NCBI RefSeq assembly: GCF_002157225.2
Contig: NZ_CP020038.1
Span: 4,122,501 to 4,186,500 of the forward strand
Source: Agarilytica rhodophyticola
GTDB taxonomy: Bacteria > Pseudomonadota > Gammaproteobacteria > Pseudomonadales > Cellvibrionaceae
Length of the DNA stretch: 64,000 nt
Direction: 5' to 3'
Under the pieces are notes generated by a model. That model made no database searches and had not been told where the DNA came from. It worked only from the letters and a program-made list of their open reading frames with translations. Shown here in pieces: positions 17,569 to 26,296 of the stretch. The first letter of the stretch is position 1, and each line of letters opens with the position of its first letter. Made by a program: the position numbers and the translations under genes.

Positions 17569-17627
17569 AACGCACCACAGCGTTCTACCAATACCATTAC
17601 TTTCCACCAACATAGACCATTAGTTTA

Positions 17628-19535
17628 ATGATTCAACTTGATCAAATTCACCTTCAATTGGGCAGTAAAGAATTATTTGCCGATGCCAGTTTAACGATAT
17701 ATCCCGGTCAAAAATGGGGCTTAATCGGTCAAAACGGCGCAGGCAAGACCAGCCTATTCAAGCTATTTTTAGGTGAGTTACACGAAGATAAAGGCCGTTA
17801 TAGTATTCCCAAAAATTGGCTGCTGTCTCATATGGGTCAAGAAGTGGCAGCATCGTCGCAAACAGCCTTAGACTATATCCTCGACGGCGATAAAGAACTG
17901 CGGCAGCTAGAGCAAGAAATAGCTCAGTGCGAAGGTGGCGAAAAGCTCGCACACCTGTACGAAAAAATGGAGAGTATCCAAGGTTATAGCGCCACCTCCC
18001 GTGCCCAGCAGCTCCTGCATGGTCTTGGTTTTAACAACGGTGATGATGGGCGCAAGGTGACCGATTTTTCAGGTGGCTGGCGCATTCGTCTAAACCTCGC
18101 TCAGGCACTGATGTGTCGCTCTGACTTCTTGTTGTTGGATGAGCCCACCAACCACCTAGATTTAGATGCTACCTACTGGCTGGAAAATTGGCTCAATGAT
18201 TATCGTGGTACCTTACTTATTGTGTCTCATGATCGTGAGTTCTTAGATAACGTGGTGGGCAATATTGTCAGTATTCATAACCGCCAATTAGATACTTACG
18301 TAGGCAATTATTCCTCCTACGAAAAACAAAAGGCTGAACGCCTCGCCCAACAAGCGGCCGCTTACAAAAAGCAGCAAGAACGTGTGGCAGAAATTGAAGA
18401 TTTCGTCCGTCGTTTTCGTGCTAAAGCCACCAAAGCCAAACAGGCACAAAGCCGACTTAAAGAACTGGAGCGCATGGAAATGATTGCGCCGGCACATATT
18501 GAGTCCCCTTTTAGCTTTCGCTTTCCGACACCTGAGAAACTGCCGCAATCTTTAATAAACCTCAGCCAAGCGGCTATTGGTTACGGCGCAGATAAAGTCC
18601 TTGCAGACAAAATTGAACTAAATATATTGTCCACCTCTCGTATAGGCTTGTTAGGAAGTAACGGTGCCGGAAAATCCACCTTGATGAAAACTCTCGCCGG
18701 AGAAAATGCCCTGGTACAAGGAGATTTATCTGAAGGCACACATCTGCGTATCGGTTACTTTGCTCAGCATCAGCTCGAAGCACTTGATCTCGACGCATCT
18801 TGCGCCCTGCACTTACAAAGGATTAAACCACAGGAAAGCGAACAAAGTATTCGCAATTTTCTCGGCAGTTTCGGTTTTTCCGGCGATCGCGCTTTTGAAA
18901 ATATCACCCATTTTTCTGGCGGCGAAAAGGCACGTCTTGCCCTGGCAATTGTTGCCTGGCAAAAGCCCAATTTATTACTGCTCGATGAACCGACCAACCA
19001 CCTTGACCTAGAAGTGCGACATGCCCTGACCCTCGCGTTGCAAATGTTCGAAGGGGCTATTGTGGTGGTATCACACGATCGTCATCTTCTGAAAAACACC
19101 GTCGATACCTTTTTATTGGTGGATAATAATAAAGTACAAACCTTCGATGGCACACTGGACGATTATCACCACTGGTTGCTGAATAAAAACCAAGGTACCG
19201 GGAACAATACTGATAACGATAAAAACATCCCAAAAGATTCACCAAACACTGATAAAAGCTCAGATAAAAAAAGTAAACGGCAAGCCGCCGCTGCTGCCAG
19301 AGAAAAATTAAAACCGCTCACCAATGCTATCAAAAAACTCGAAAAAGACATCGAAAAATATCAGCAAGCGCTGGATCAAGTCACACAGGAATTAGCCGAC
19401 CCTAGTCTATATGAAGGCAATAACGAAAAACTACAAACCCTAATTCAACAACAAAAGACACTTCGAGAAACACTGGAAAGTAAAGAAGAAAGCTGGATGG
19501 AGAAAACCGAAGAACTTGAAATGTTGAATGCTTAG
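17628..19535 (+). CDS. ABC-F family ATPase, YheS type
   Basis: 635 aa, against 637 for E. coli YheS, with collinear motifs. There are two ATP-binding cassettes: Walker A GQNGAGKT (34-41) with the first LLLDEPTNHLDLD, and GSNGAGKST with the second. The signature motifs are FSGGWRIRLNLAQAL and FSGGEKARLALAI. The linker between cassettes carries FRAKATKAKQAQSRLKELERME, and a charged coiled-coil tail follows the second cassette. There are no membrane segments. ABC-F proteins of this type bind the ribosomal E site and affect translation; the exact role of YheS is less settled than that of EttA. Confidence 0.92.
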   Translation: MIQLDQIHLQLGSKELFADASLTIYPGQKWGLIGQNGAGKTSLFKLFLGELHEDKGRYSIPKNWLLSHMGQEVAASSQTALDYILDGDKELRQLEQEIAQCEGGEKLAHLYEKMESIQGYSATSRAQQLLHGLGFNNGDDGRKVTDFSGGWRIRLNLAQALMCRSDFLLLDEPTNHLDLDATYWLENWLNDYRGTLLIVSHDREFLDNVVGNIVSIHNRQLDTYVGNYSSYEKQKAERLAQQAAAYKKQQERVAEIEDFVRRFRAKATKAKQAQSRLKELERMEMIAPAHIESPFSFRFPTPEKLPQSLINLSQAAIGYGADKVLADKIELNILSTSRIGLLGSNGAGKSTLMKTLAGENALVQGDLSEGTHLRIGYFAQHQLEALDLDASCALHLQRIKPQESEQSIRNFLGSFGFSGDRAFENITHFSGGEKARLALAIVAWQKPNLLLLDEPTNHLDLEVRHALTLALQMFEGAIVVVSHDRHLLKNTVDTFLLVDNNKVQTFDGTLDDYHHWLLNKNQGTGNNTDNDKNIPKDSPNTDKSSDKKSKRQAAAAAREKLKPLTNAIKKLEKDIEKYQQALDQVTQELADPSLYEGNNEKLQTLIQQQKTLRETLESKEESWMEKTEELEMLNA

Positions 19536-19752
19536 GGCTTGCCACCTCAAAGCACATTGAGCATTTAAATGGCAGCAAACAATGAATCTCTTTTTATAGG
19601 GAAACATTAGAGCTTCTTTATTATGTTAGACATATACAGAAGCTCTGTCTTACCCATAACACACCGTTATCATTAGATTGGGCAAATAAAGTGTGACCTA
19701 AGAAGGGTGTTTTTAACATAGAACCTTTAGCAAGGATTCTTACACTAACCAA

Positions 19753-20526
19753 CTAACCAGCACGCATCGCTAAAATAGTGCCTATATCAAGGGTATCTTT
19801 AAAACGCGAAAACGATTTATCTTTTCTTTCTACTGCCACCATTGTCATTCTATCGGCAAGTTCATTACCTTCAACACCAACATGACCATTCACATGGAAA
19901 ATATTAATATCGCTCTTTAGCTCTTGATAAAGGGCAAACATTTCTTTAATAAGGGCTAAGTTTTTAATTTCGCCACCAGATTTTTTCCAGCCTTTTTTTT
20001 GCCAGCCAGCCGCCCACTGAGTAATACATTGAATTGAGTACTTGGAGTCACAATAGATCGCAATAGAACGATCTTGCTGAATTTCGCTTTGAGCCATCAA
20101 TAATGCTTGATGCAGTGCATTTAGTTCAGCAGTATTATTAGTGCCTTTAGGATTGTACAAGCCGTACCATAATTCATCGAGCACATCATTACGATAAACC
20201 GCAATACCAGAGCCCGCTTCACCGGGGTTAGGCTCACAGCCGCCATCGGTAAAAACTTTGGTATCCATCGTCATCGCTGCTATTTCATCGCCATTGTAGG
20301 TTTTAAGCCCTTTGTTAGCAGAAGATGAGGCAGTAGCGCGCTTATTGGATGTGCCAAGTGCAGCGGAGGAAGGCTTGCCGTTAAAAGCTTGCTCGGCTTC
20401 TTCTTTTGTTTTGAAAGATTTGTAGCGCGCACCTGGAAATTGGTCAACATGCTTTTTGCATGTGTTCCAGTCGGTAAAAATGCCTGTTTCTCGACCTTTC
20501 CATACTACGTAAAACTTTTTTGCCAT
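19753..20526 (-). CDS. rnhA: Ribonuclease HI with N-terminal hybrid-binding domain
   Basis: 257 aa from the ATG at 20526. Residues 3-50 (KKFYVVWKGRETGIFTDW...YKSF) form a caulimovirus-viroplasmin / RNase H1 hybrid-binding domain. After a Ser/Ala/Lys linker comes a type 1 RNase H domain with D94 (TDGGCEPNPG), E134 (TAELNAL), D160 (YCDSKYS), H215 and D225 (NELADR). It cleaves RNA in RNA-DNA hybrids. This fused form is less common in gammaproteobacteria than the ~155 aa single-domain RnhA, which may also exist elsewhere in the genome. Confidence 0.93.
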   Translation of the reverse strand: MAKKFYVVWKGRETGIFTDWNTCKKHVDQFPGARYKSFKTKEEAEQAFNGKPSSAALGTSNKRATASSSANKGLKTYNGDEIAAMTMDTKVFTDGGCEPNPGEAGSGIAVYRNDVLDELWYGLYNPKGTNNTAELNALHQALLMAQSEIQQDRSIAIYCDSKYSIQCITQWAAGWQKKGWKKSGGEIKNLALIKEMFALYQELKSDINIFHVNGHVGVEGNELADRMTMVAVERKDKSFSRFKDTLDIGTILAMRAG

Positions 20527-20905
20527 AATAATTGCTCTGGTAAACAAATAGCCGAGCATTTTACCTTAACGCACCAGCCCCTGTTAGGGTTAAATTAATG
20601 ATAACCACGCCTTGCAAATTATTGACCATTAGGTAAAATAAATTTTAAGCGCACTATAAAAATATAATTTATAAGGTCAAATTCGCTTCGTTCGTTTTGC
20701 CATGGGGTTAAAGCCATTGTTGTGGGGCACCTTTAATCAATTTCACATTGGCAATTAATTTCACAATAAGAATGATGGGCTGTAGAGCTGATCACGAGGT
20801 CATTTCTCGGATTGACAAAGCAAACACCTTTTTGCAATACCTTCAAAAGTATTTCGTTAGCGAGACTCTACTAGCAAACAGCGATTTGACAGGGGAAAAA
20901 TATAC
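20527..20905. promoter_or_regulatory. Divergent control region of rnhA and the TonB receptor
   Basis: 379 bp. TTGACC-ATTA-GGTAAA at 20622-20637 is an imperfect 6-4-6 inverted repeat. A lone GGTCAA lies at 20675-20680. A TTGACA at 20812 could be a -35 element, but no convincing -10 was found. No ORF is evident. The dyad resembles the 16-bp dyad upstream of the TetR gene at 30691. Confidence 0.35.
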
Positions 20906-23080
20906 ATGAAATTAAAAAAATCCTTAGTGGCCTTTACACCACTGCTTACTCTTACCGGCATACCTGACAGCTTGGCACAGACAGCCAGCAATAATGATTC
21001 TCAGGAAAACTTCTTTGAAGAGGTTGTGGTAACCGCGCAGAAGCGCGAACAAAGTATTTATGAAGTTCCGGTTGCGATAAGTGCATTCTCCTCTGATCAG
21101 ATAGAGAAACAAGGCATTAGCGGTCTCATTGATATAGGTAAATTTGTTCCCAACTTGAATGTAACTGGCTTTGGCGGTGGGCAAGTAACATCGGCCAATC
21201 CCTTTATTCGTGGCATCGGTCTACAAGATCACTTGATCACCACTGATCCAGGCGTTGGGGTCTATGTAGATGGTGTCTACCTAGGGCGACAACTGGGACA
21301 AAACCTAAGCCTTGCCAGTACTGAGCGAGTAGAAGTATTGCGCGGCCCCCAAGGTACCCTTTATGGCCGTAACTCCATCGGTGGCGCCATTAATATTATC
21401 ACCCGCAAACCTGGGGATGGGGATGATTTTGCCAAACTATCCCTACAAGCCGGCAGTCGCGGCCGCGCCAATGCCTCGCTCTATGGCAGCTATCAAATCA
21501 ATGACCAACTGGCAATATCCGCTTCTGGTAGCTTTGAAAGCCGCGACGGAGTGGGCGACTTTGTCAATGTGGATACCAGCACCGAAGTAGGTGAATTTGA
21601 AGACCTATCGGGTCGTATCAGCATACTCTGGACACCCAGCGATAGCTTTTCACTACTGTTAAGTGCCGATGCCAATGATGCCGAAAGTGGTCTTGGCCCC
21701 TATCGCACTCTGATTGACGAGATTCCCAACGGTGCACCTGCACAGGCAGGTCTATCGAATGCTGATCAGCCTGCTGACCCTTATGATAATGCCACCGGTG
21801 AAGCGGATCTTGTGGATAATGAAAACTCCGCTTCTGGAGTCTCAATCACCGCAGACTGGACCATATCTGATACCTTAAATCTGAAAGTTATTGCCAGTGA
21901 TCGCACATCCGACTATACCACCGGCCTTGACGACGATGGCACCATTACTAACTTCCTCGCCTTTGGCGAAGAAGGTGAAGCGGATCAGTCTTCTTTTGAA
22001 GTGCAGTTAAACGGCACCTATGATAAGTGGGACTTTGTGTCTGGGGTCTATTTCTTCGAGGAAGATGGCTTTGCCTTGCAGCCTAATTTCACCTTTAATG
22101 GAGGCCCAGGTAGCGAAACTCTGTCACAAGAGACTACCAGCCAGGCGATATACGCCAATATCGGCTACAACGTCTCAGACAAATTGCGACTCGGCGGCGG
22201 CATTCGCTTTACTGAGGACGAAAAAGAAGCGGCAGTGGATATCAATTTCGGTCTGATTCAAGCCACCGCAGAAGAAACCTTTACGGAGACCAGTTGGGAT
22301 TTATCGGCGACTTATGAACTCGATAGTGGCATGTCTACCTATGCCAGTATTTCAAATGGCTTCCAGTCCGGTCAGTTTAATCCGCGCCCATTCTGTTTGT
22401 TTGGTTCATTCGACTTCGCTACTGGAGTCCTGGATCCGGTCAACTGCTTCGATCAGGATCTCGATAATATTACCGCACTTAATTATGAAGTAGGAATCAA
22501 AGGCCAACTGACCAATAGCCTGCAAATGAGCTTGGCGGTATTTAACACAGAGTATAGTGACCTACCCTATCAGGTAAGCACCACTACTGCGAATGGCTTT
22601 AATACAGTCAACATCATTGTCGACCAAACCTCAAGAGGATTGGAGTGGGAAAGCTCCTGGCGTATAGTCAGCGATTTCTTCCTAAATACCTCTCTTGGCT
22701 ATATCGATGTCGACGTGGATGATGAAAACGCAGTGGCGCCGCTAACACCAGAGATAACCGCCTCGATAAGTCCACAGTATGCCTTCTCCGTTGCTACCGG
22801 CGGCACGGTTACCTTACGTGCAGATTACTCCTATCGCGATGATATGTTTGGTGAGCCCAGCGATGACCCTGGCCGTTTAACATCACTCAATAGTCGTGAT
22901 CTGGTGAATTTTGACGTGAGCTATTTATCACCGGATGAAAGCTGGACGGTGGGGCTTTACGGGCGCAACATCTTCGATGAAAAATATGAAAACGCCCGTT
23001 TAAACACCGGGGATTACATACTGGTTATTTTAAATAACGATCGCAGCGAATTTGGCTTACGCTTTACAAAAGAATTTTAA
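20906..23080 (+). CDS. TonB-dependent outer-membrane receptor
   Basis: 724 aa. A signal peptide (cleaved near SLAQ-T) is followed by a TonB-box-like EEVVVTAQKREQS. The plug contains VPVAISAFSSDQIEKQG and VEVLRGPQGTLYGRNSIGGAINI. A long beta-barrel ends in the aromatic C-terminus SEFGLRFTKEF. It imports a large substrate across the outer membrane using TonB energy. The substrate is not shown by sequence. There is no Fur box, and the downstream neighbours (cytidine deaminase, nucleoside transporter) hint at nucleosides or nucleotides, but this is inference. A strong terminator separates it from cdd. Confidence 0.92.
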   Translation: MKLKKSLVAFTPLLTLTGIPDSLAQTASNNDSQENFFEEVVVTAQKREQSIYEVPVAISAFSSDQIEKQGISGLIDIGKFVPNLNVTGFGGGQVTSANPFIRGIGLQDHLITTDPGVGVYVDGVYLGRQLGQNLSLASTERVEVLRGPQGTLYGRNSIGGAINIITRKPGDGDDFAKLSLQAGSRGRANASLYGSYQINDQLAISASGSFESRDGVGDFVNVDTSTEVGEFEDLSGRISILWTPSDSFSLLLSADANDAESGLGPYRTLIDEIPNGAPAQAGLSNADQPADPYDNATGEADLVDNENSASGVSITADWTISDTLNLKVIASDRTSDYTTGLDDDGTITNFLAFGEEGEADQSSFEVQLNGTYDKWDFVSGVYFFEEDGFALQPNFTFNGGPGSETLSQETTSQAIYANIGYNVSDKLRLGGGIRFTEDEKEAAVDINFGLIQATAEETFTETSWDLSATYELDSGMSTYASISNGFQSGQFNPRPFCLFGSFDFATGVLDPVNCFDQDLDNITALNYEVGIKGQLTNSLQMSLAVFNTEYSDLPYQVSTTTANGFNTVNIIVDQTSRGLEWESSWRIVSDFFLNTSLGYIDVDVDDENAVAPLTPEITASISPQYAFSVATGGTVTLRADYSYRDDMFGEPSDDPGRLTSLNSRDLVNFDVSYLSPDESWTVGLYGRNIFDEKYENARLNTGDYILVILNNDRSEFGLRFTKEF

Positions 23081-23087
23081 ACCAGCA

Positions 23088-23140
23088 CTTACCCTCTTAA
23101 ACCTTGGGTTTTTGAGGGTAAGAGTATTTTTTTATTTTTT
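23088..23140 (+). terminator. Intrinsic terminator after the TonB receptor
   Basis: CTTACCCTC at 23088-23096 pairs perfectly with GAGGGTAAG at 23114-23122, and a T-rich run follows from 23126 to 23140. This is a typical rho-independent terminator. Confidence 0.85.
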
Positions 23141-23211
23141 ACTGCCAACTAAACATGTTATTTCCGTCCCACTAGTCATGTAGAACTTGTTGTCTCTCAT
23201 GAGGTAATACG

Positions 23212-24093
23212 ATGAACGAAGATATCATTCGACAAGCACTCAATAGTTTTTCACCCCAGCAACAAGCAGTTATTCAACACCATATTAATGCGCATAATTT
23301 TAATGGTGTACTGCCCGCTGATCTGGTAACACAACTTTTGCAGGTACCTGCAAACCTAGCAGAGCTAATGCTGAAATTTCTCCCTCTAGCTCGTCACTAT
23401 GCCCTGCCTGCAACATCGGAGTTTTATGTGGGCGCGGTTGTCGAAGGTAAAAGCGGCGCATTATATCTCGGTGCCAATTTAGAAATTGCTGGCGACGCCC
23501 TTGCAAGTACTATCCATGCTGAGCAGTCCGCGATTAACAACGCATTACTGCATGGCGAAAAAGGCGTGGTTCGTATCGCCATTACCCATCCACCTTGCGG
23601 TCACTGCCGACAATTTATTAATGAGATAAAAGATGCAGCAGCAATAGAAATTATTGTTTTAGACAAGCCCACTCTTTCTCTTAGTGATCTATTACCTGAA
23701 CCTTTTGGGCCAAAAGAGTTAGGCTCTGAAAAGATGTTGTTTTCACACACACAGAACAAACAAGAGACATCAGACGCTTATATTAATCTCCAACATAGTT
23801 ACGCGCCCCATACTCAATCTCCAGCTATTGTCCGCCTAGAAGTTTTGAGTGAAGAAAATAAAAACACCGAAGTATTCGGCATATATATTGAAAACGCCGC
23901 TTATAATCCCAGCCTTTCACCTTTAATTTCTGCCCTGGATAGACTACGTTTTTATGAGCAAGACTTTAAGAAAATTAAAACGGTTGAATTAATAGAAAGG
24001 AAGGAAGCAAGAATCAGTCAGCGACAACATATTTTATCCTTACTCAAAACCATCGCTCCCAATGCAGATTTTATATATAAAACGCAACACTAA
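23212..24093 (+). CDS. cdd: Cytidine deaminase, two-domain type
   Basis: 293 aa (E. coli Cdd 294). The zinc site is H102-A-E104 and PCGHC with C129 and C132, at the same numbers as in the E. coli enzyme, plus a non-catalytic C-terminal domain. It deaminates cytidine and deoxycytidine to uridine and deoxyuridine in pyrimidine salvage. The nucleoside transporter gene at 24766-25986 and the nucleoside hydrolase and ribokinase further on fit one salvage pathway. The start has GAGG seven to eight bases upstream (catGAGGtaatacgATG). Confidence 0.94.
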   Translation: MNEDIIRQALNSFSPQQQAVIQHHINAHNFNGVLPADLVTQLLQVPANLAELMLKFLPLARHYALPATSEFYVGAVVEGKSGALYLGANLEIAGDALASTIHAEQSAINNALLHGEKGVVRIAITHPPCGHCRQFINEIKDAAAIEIIVLDKPTLSLSDLLPEPFGPKELGSEKMLFSHTQNKQETSDAYINLQHSYAPHTQSPAIVRLEVLSEENKNTEVFGIYIENAAYNPSLSPLISALDRLRFYEQDFKKIKTVELIERKEARISQRQHILSLLKTIAPNADFIYKTQH

Positions 24094-24350
24094 CGTCTGT
24101 AAACGCACATTAGAGCAAGCCAGCCAGAACCTATTTCATAGTTTAATTTAGCAATATAAATAGCATACGCTATTTTCTTTAATCACTCCTGGAAATCGAA
24201 TTGGTAGATAAGGTTCTAGCAAGCTGACGTGAATCGAACTTAATTTTTGTCACGTCTACTAAAAAGCATAAAACACTTAAGTATTACGATTTAATACTAT
24301 TAATAGTATATAAAATCTTTCACTAAAGAATGACGGAGGCAGACATCGCA

Positions 24351-24653
24351 ATGGGCAATGAAGTTTATGGTAAATATAGCTCCCATATTAATAGACCGAT
24401 ACTAAAGTCTACAAAAAAAGCTAAAAGTAAAATGGCGGCAAAAGCGAGTAGTAAAAAACCACTAATGAATACCAAGCGAAAAGATGCTAAAGAAGCTATT
24501 AATGACCACAACATGGATCAGCTTGCCATTGGTATGAAGGGATTAACATTAGATGGCTCAGGTATCCCTAAGCAAATACCAAAAGTTGCGGAGAGAGGAA
24601 GAATACCTCACGCGGGCACAGGCAAAGCAACAAAAATATGGAGCCGGAAGTAA
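24351..24653 (+). CDS. Small lysine-rich protein of unknown function
   Basis: 100 aa from the ATG at 24351, preceded by GGAGG at 24335-24339; an ATG at 24330 would add seven residues but lacks a good ribosome site. Strongly basic in the first half (STKKAKSKMAAKASSKK) with no hydrophobic segment. It could bind nucleic acid, but that is only composition. No family is recognised. It lies between cdd and the convergent nucleoside transporter gene. Confidence 0.45.
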   Translation: MGNEVYGKYSSHINRPILKSTKKAKSKMAAKASSKKPLMNTKRKDAKEAINDHNMDQLAIGMKGLTLDGSGIPKQIPKVAERGRIPHAGTGKATKIWSRK

Positions 24654-24765
24654 AACGCCGGTGAAAACTCTACCAGCTCATACACTCATTTTTTGCATGC
24701 TAAGCTCGCGCAAATTCAATTATTGTATTTCCTAGTTTTATAAAATGTCTCTACATAGACTGGGT

Positions 24766-25986
24766 CTATGACAAAGACAAGTAAAACCCTGCAATTGTTG
24801 CACTCATTAAATTTGCCATAAAGCCTGCGCACACTGCACGCAGACCCATTTGTGCAACATCGGATCGTCTATTGGGCGCGATACTGGATAAGCCTCCGAT
24901 AACAATGGCAATGGAAGAAAAGTTAGCAAAACCGCACAGCGCAAATGTCACTACTACTTTCGAATAATCACTTAAGGCTTCTTTTTGCTCGGCAAAATCG
25001 GCAAAGGCAATAAATTCATTAAGCACAAGTTTTTGGCCAATAAGACTACCGGCAACTTGGGTTTCAGACCAAGGCACTCCCAATAAAAATGCCACCGGTT
25101 GGAAACAGTAGCCCAAAATCATTTGCATGGATAAATCAGGCATACCAAACAGTGAACCTAACCAAGCAATAATACCATTGAGCATGGCAATTAAAGCCAC
25201 GAAAGCAATGAGCATGGCGGCGATATTGGCCGCTAGCTTCAAACCCTCACTGGCGCCTGTAGCCGCAGCATCGATAACATTGGCATACTGATCATGTTCC
25301 TCTTGTAAAACTGTCTGATCATCATCGAAAGATTCACTTTCAGGCATCATCATTTTTGCCATTAAAAAACCACCGGGAGCGGCCATAAAACAGGCTGCCA
25401 ATAGATACTTCATCTCTGCACCAAAAGCGACGTAACCGGCGAGTATAGAACCTGCAACCGTGGCCATCCCTCCCACCATAACGGCAAATAACTCCGAGCG
25501 GGTCATACCGCTAATAAAAGGCTTTATTACCAGAGGCGCTTCTGTCTGACTAACAAAAATATTAGCCGTAGCCGAGAGAGATTCAGCGCGACTGGTTTGT
25601 AAAAGCTTTTGTAAGGCGCCACCGAGCACTCTAACGATAAACCCCATAATACCCAGGTAGTAAAGTACCGATATAAGTGCCGAGAAAAAAATGATAATAG
25701 GTAGTACGTGAAAAGCGAAAACAAAACCTATTTTGAATTGCCCAATATCTCCAAACATAAAATTAATACCGGACTGACCATACTTTAATACCCCGGAAAC
25801 ACCATTTGACAGCGACTCAAGCACTGTTTTTCCCGCAGGGACATAAAGAGCAATTGCACCAATAAAAAATTGCAAACCAAATGCAGCTGCGACCGTGCGA
25901 ATATTGATCGATTTTCGATGACGAGACAATGCAAAAGCGATGGCTAGCAACGTAATCATGCCCACGAGGGTAATAACAGTTGTCAT
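24766..25986 (-). CDS. Concentrative nucleoside transporter, CNT/NupC family
   Basis: 406 aa with about ten hydrophobic segments. The core pattern is visible: FAFHVLPIIIFFSALISVLYYLGIM, then ANIFVSQTEAPLVIKPF, and GGMATVAGSILAGYVAFG, followed by the NEFIAF and FALCGFANFSSI helices. These match CNT symporters that bring nucleosides across the inner membrane with Na+ or H+. SQTEAPLVIKP is the substrate and ion site region. Together with cdd, the nucleoside hydrolase and ribokinase it forms a nucleoside uptake and breakdown set. Confidence 0.93.
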   Translation of the reverse strand: MTTVITLVGMITLLAIAFALSRHRKSINIRTVAAAFGLQFFIGAIALYVPAGKTVLESLSNGVSGVLKYGQSGINFMFGDIGQFKIGFVFAFHVLPIIIFFSALISVLYYLGIMGFIVRVLGGALQKLLQTSRAESLSATANIFVSQTEAPLVIKPFISGMTRSELFAVMVGGMATVAGSILAGYVAFGAEMKYLLAACFMAAPGGFLMAKMMMPESESFDDDQTVLQEEHDQYANVIDAAATGASEGLKLAANIAAMLIAFVALIAMLNGIIAWLGSLFGMPDLSMQMILGYCFQPVAFLLGVPWSETQVAGSLIGQKLVLNEFIAFADFAEQKEALSDYSKVVVTFALCGFANFSSIAIVIGGLSSIAPNRRSDVAQMGLRAVCAGFMANLMSATIAGFYLSLS

Positions 25987-26296
25987 AGCGTAATTTCCTT
26001 GGATGTAAAACGTATTATTAAAATTATTGCCTTGAGGCTTGTCTATCTACTTACCTAGACACGGTATATAGATTAATTCGTAGAATTTGTGACTCGACAC
26101 GCCAAAAGCATACTCTACCAGTTCTAGCATCTTAAATCATTGCTATTTAGAGTCGTCAGCTGAAAGAATTGGAAAGCTTCAACTAGGCTTTCTGAGAGCC
26201 TGGAAGAAACTATACAGATGAGGAAGGGAGTCAATTTTGCTTCCCTACAAGTGCGGAAGAATACCTGTAGGGAAGCGTTTAGAAAACCACTAGATC
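25987..26296. other. Intergenic region with a long inverted repeat
   Basis: 310 bp between the transporter start and the agarase stop. GCTTCCCTACA at 26239-26249 pairs perfectly with TGTAGGGAAGC at 26266-26276 (11-bp stem, 16-base loop), 20 bp beyond the agarase stop. It is not followed by a T-run on the minus strand. The transporter promoter must also lie here. Confidence 0.55.
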
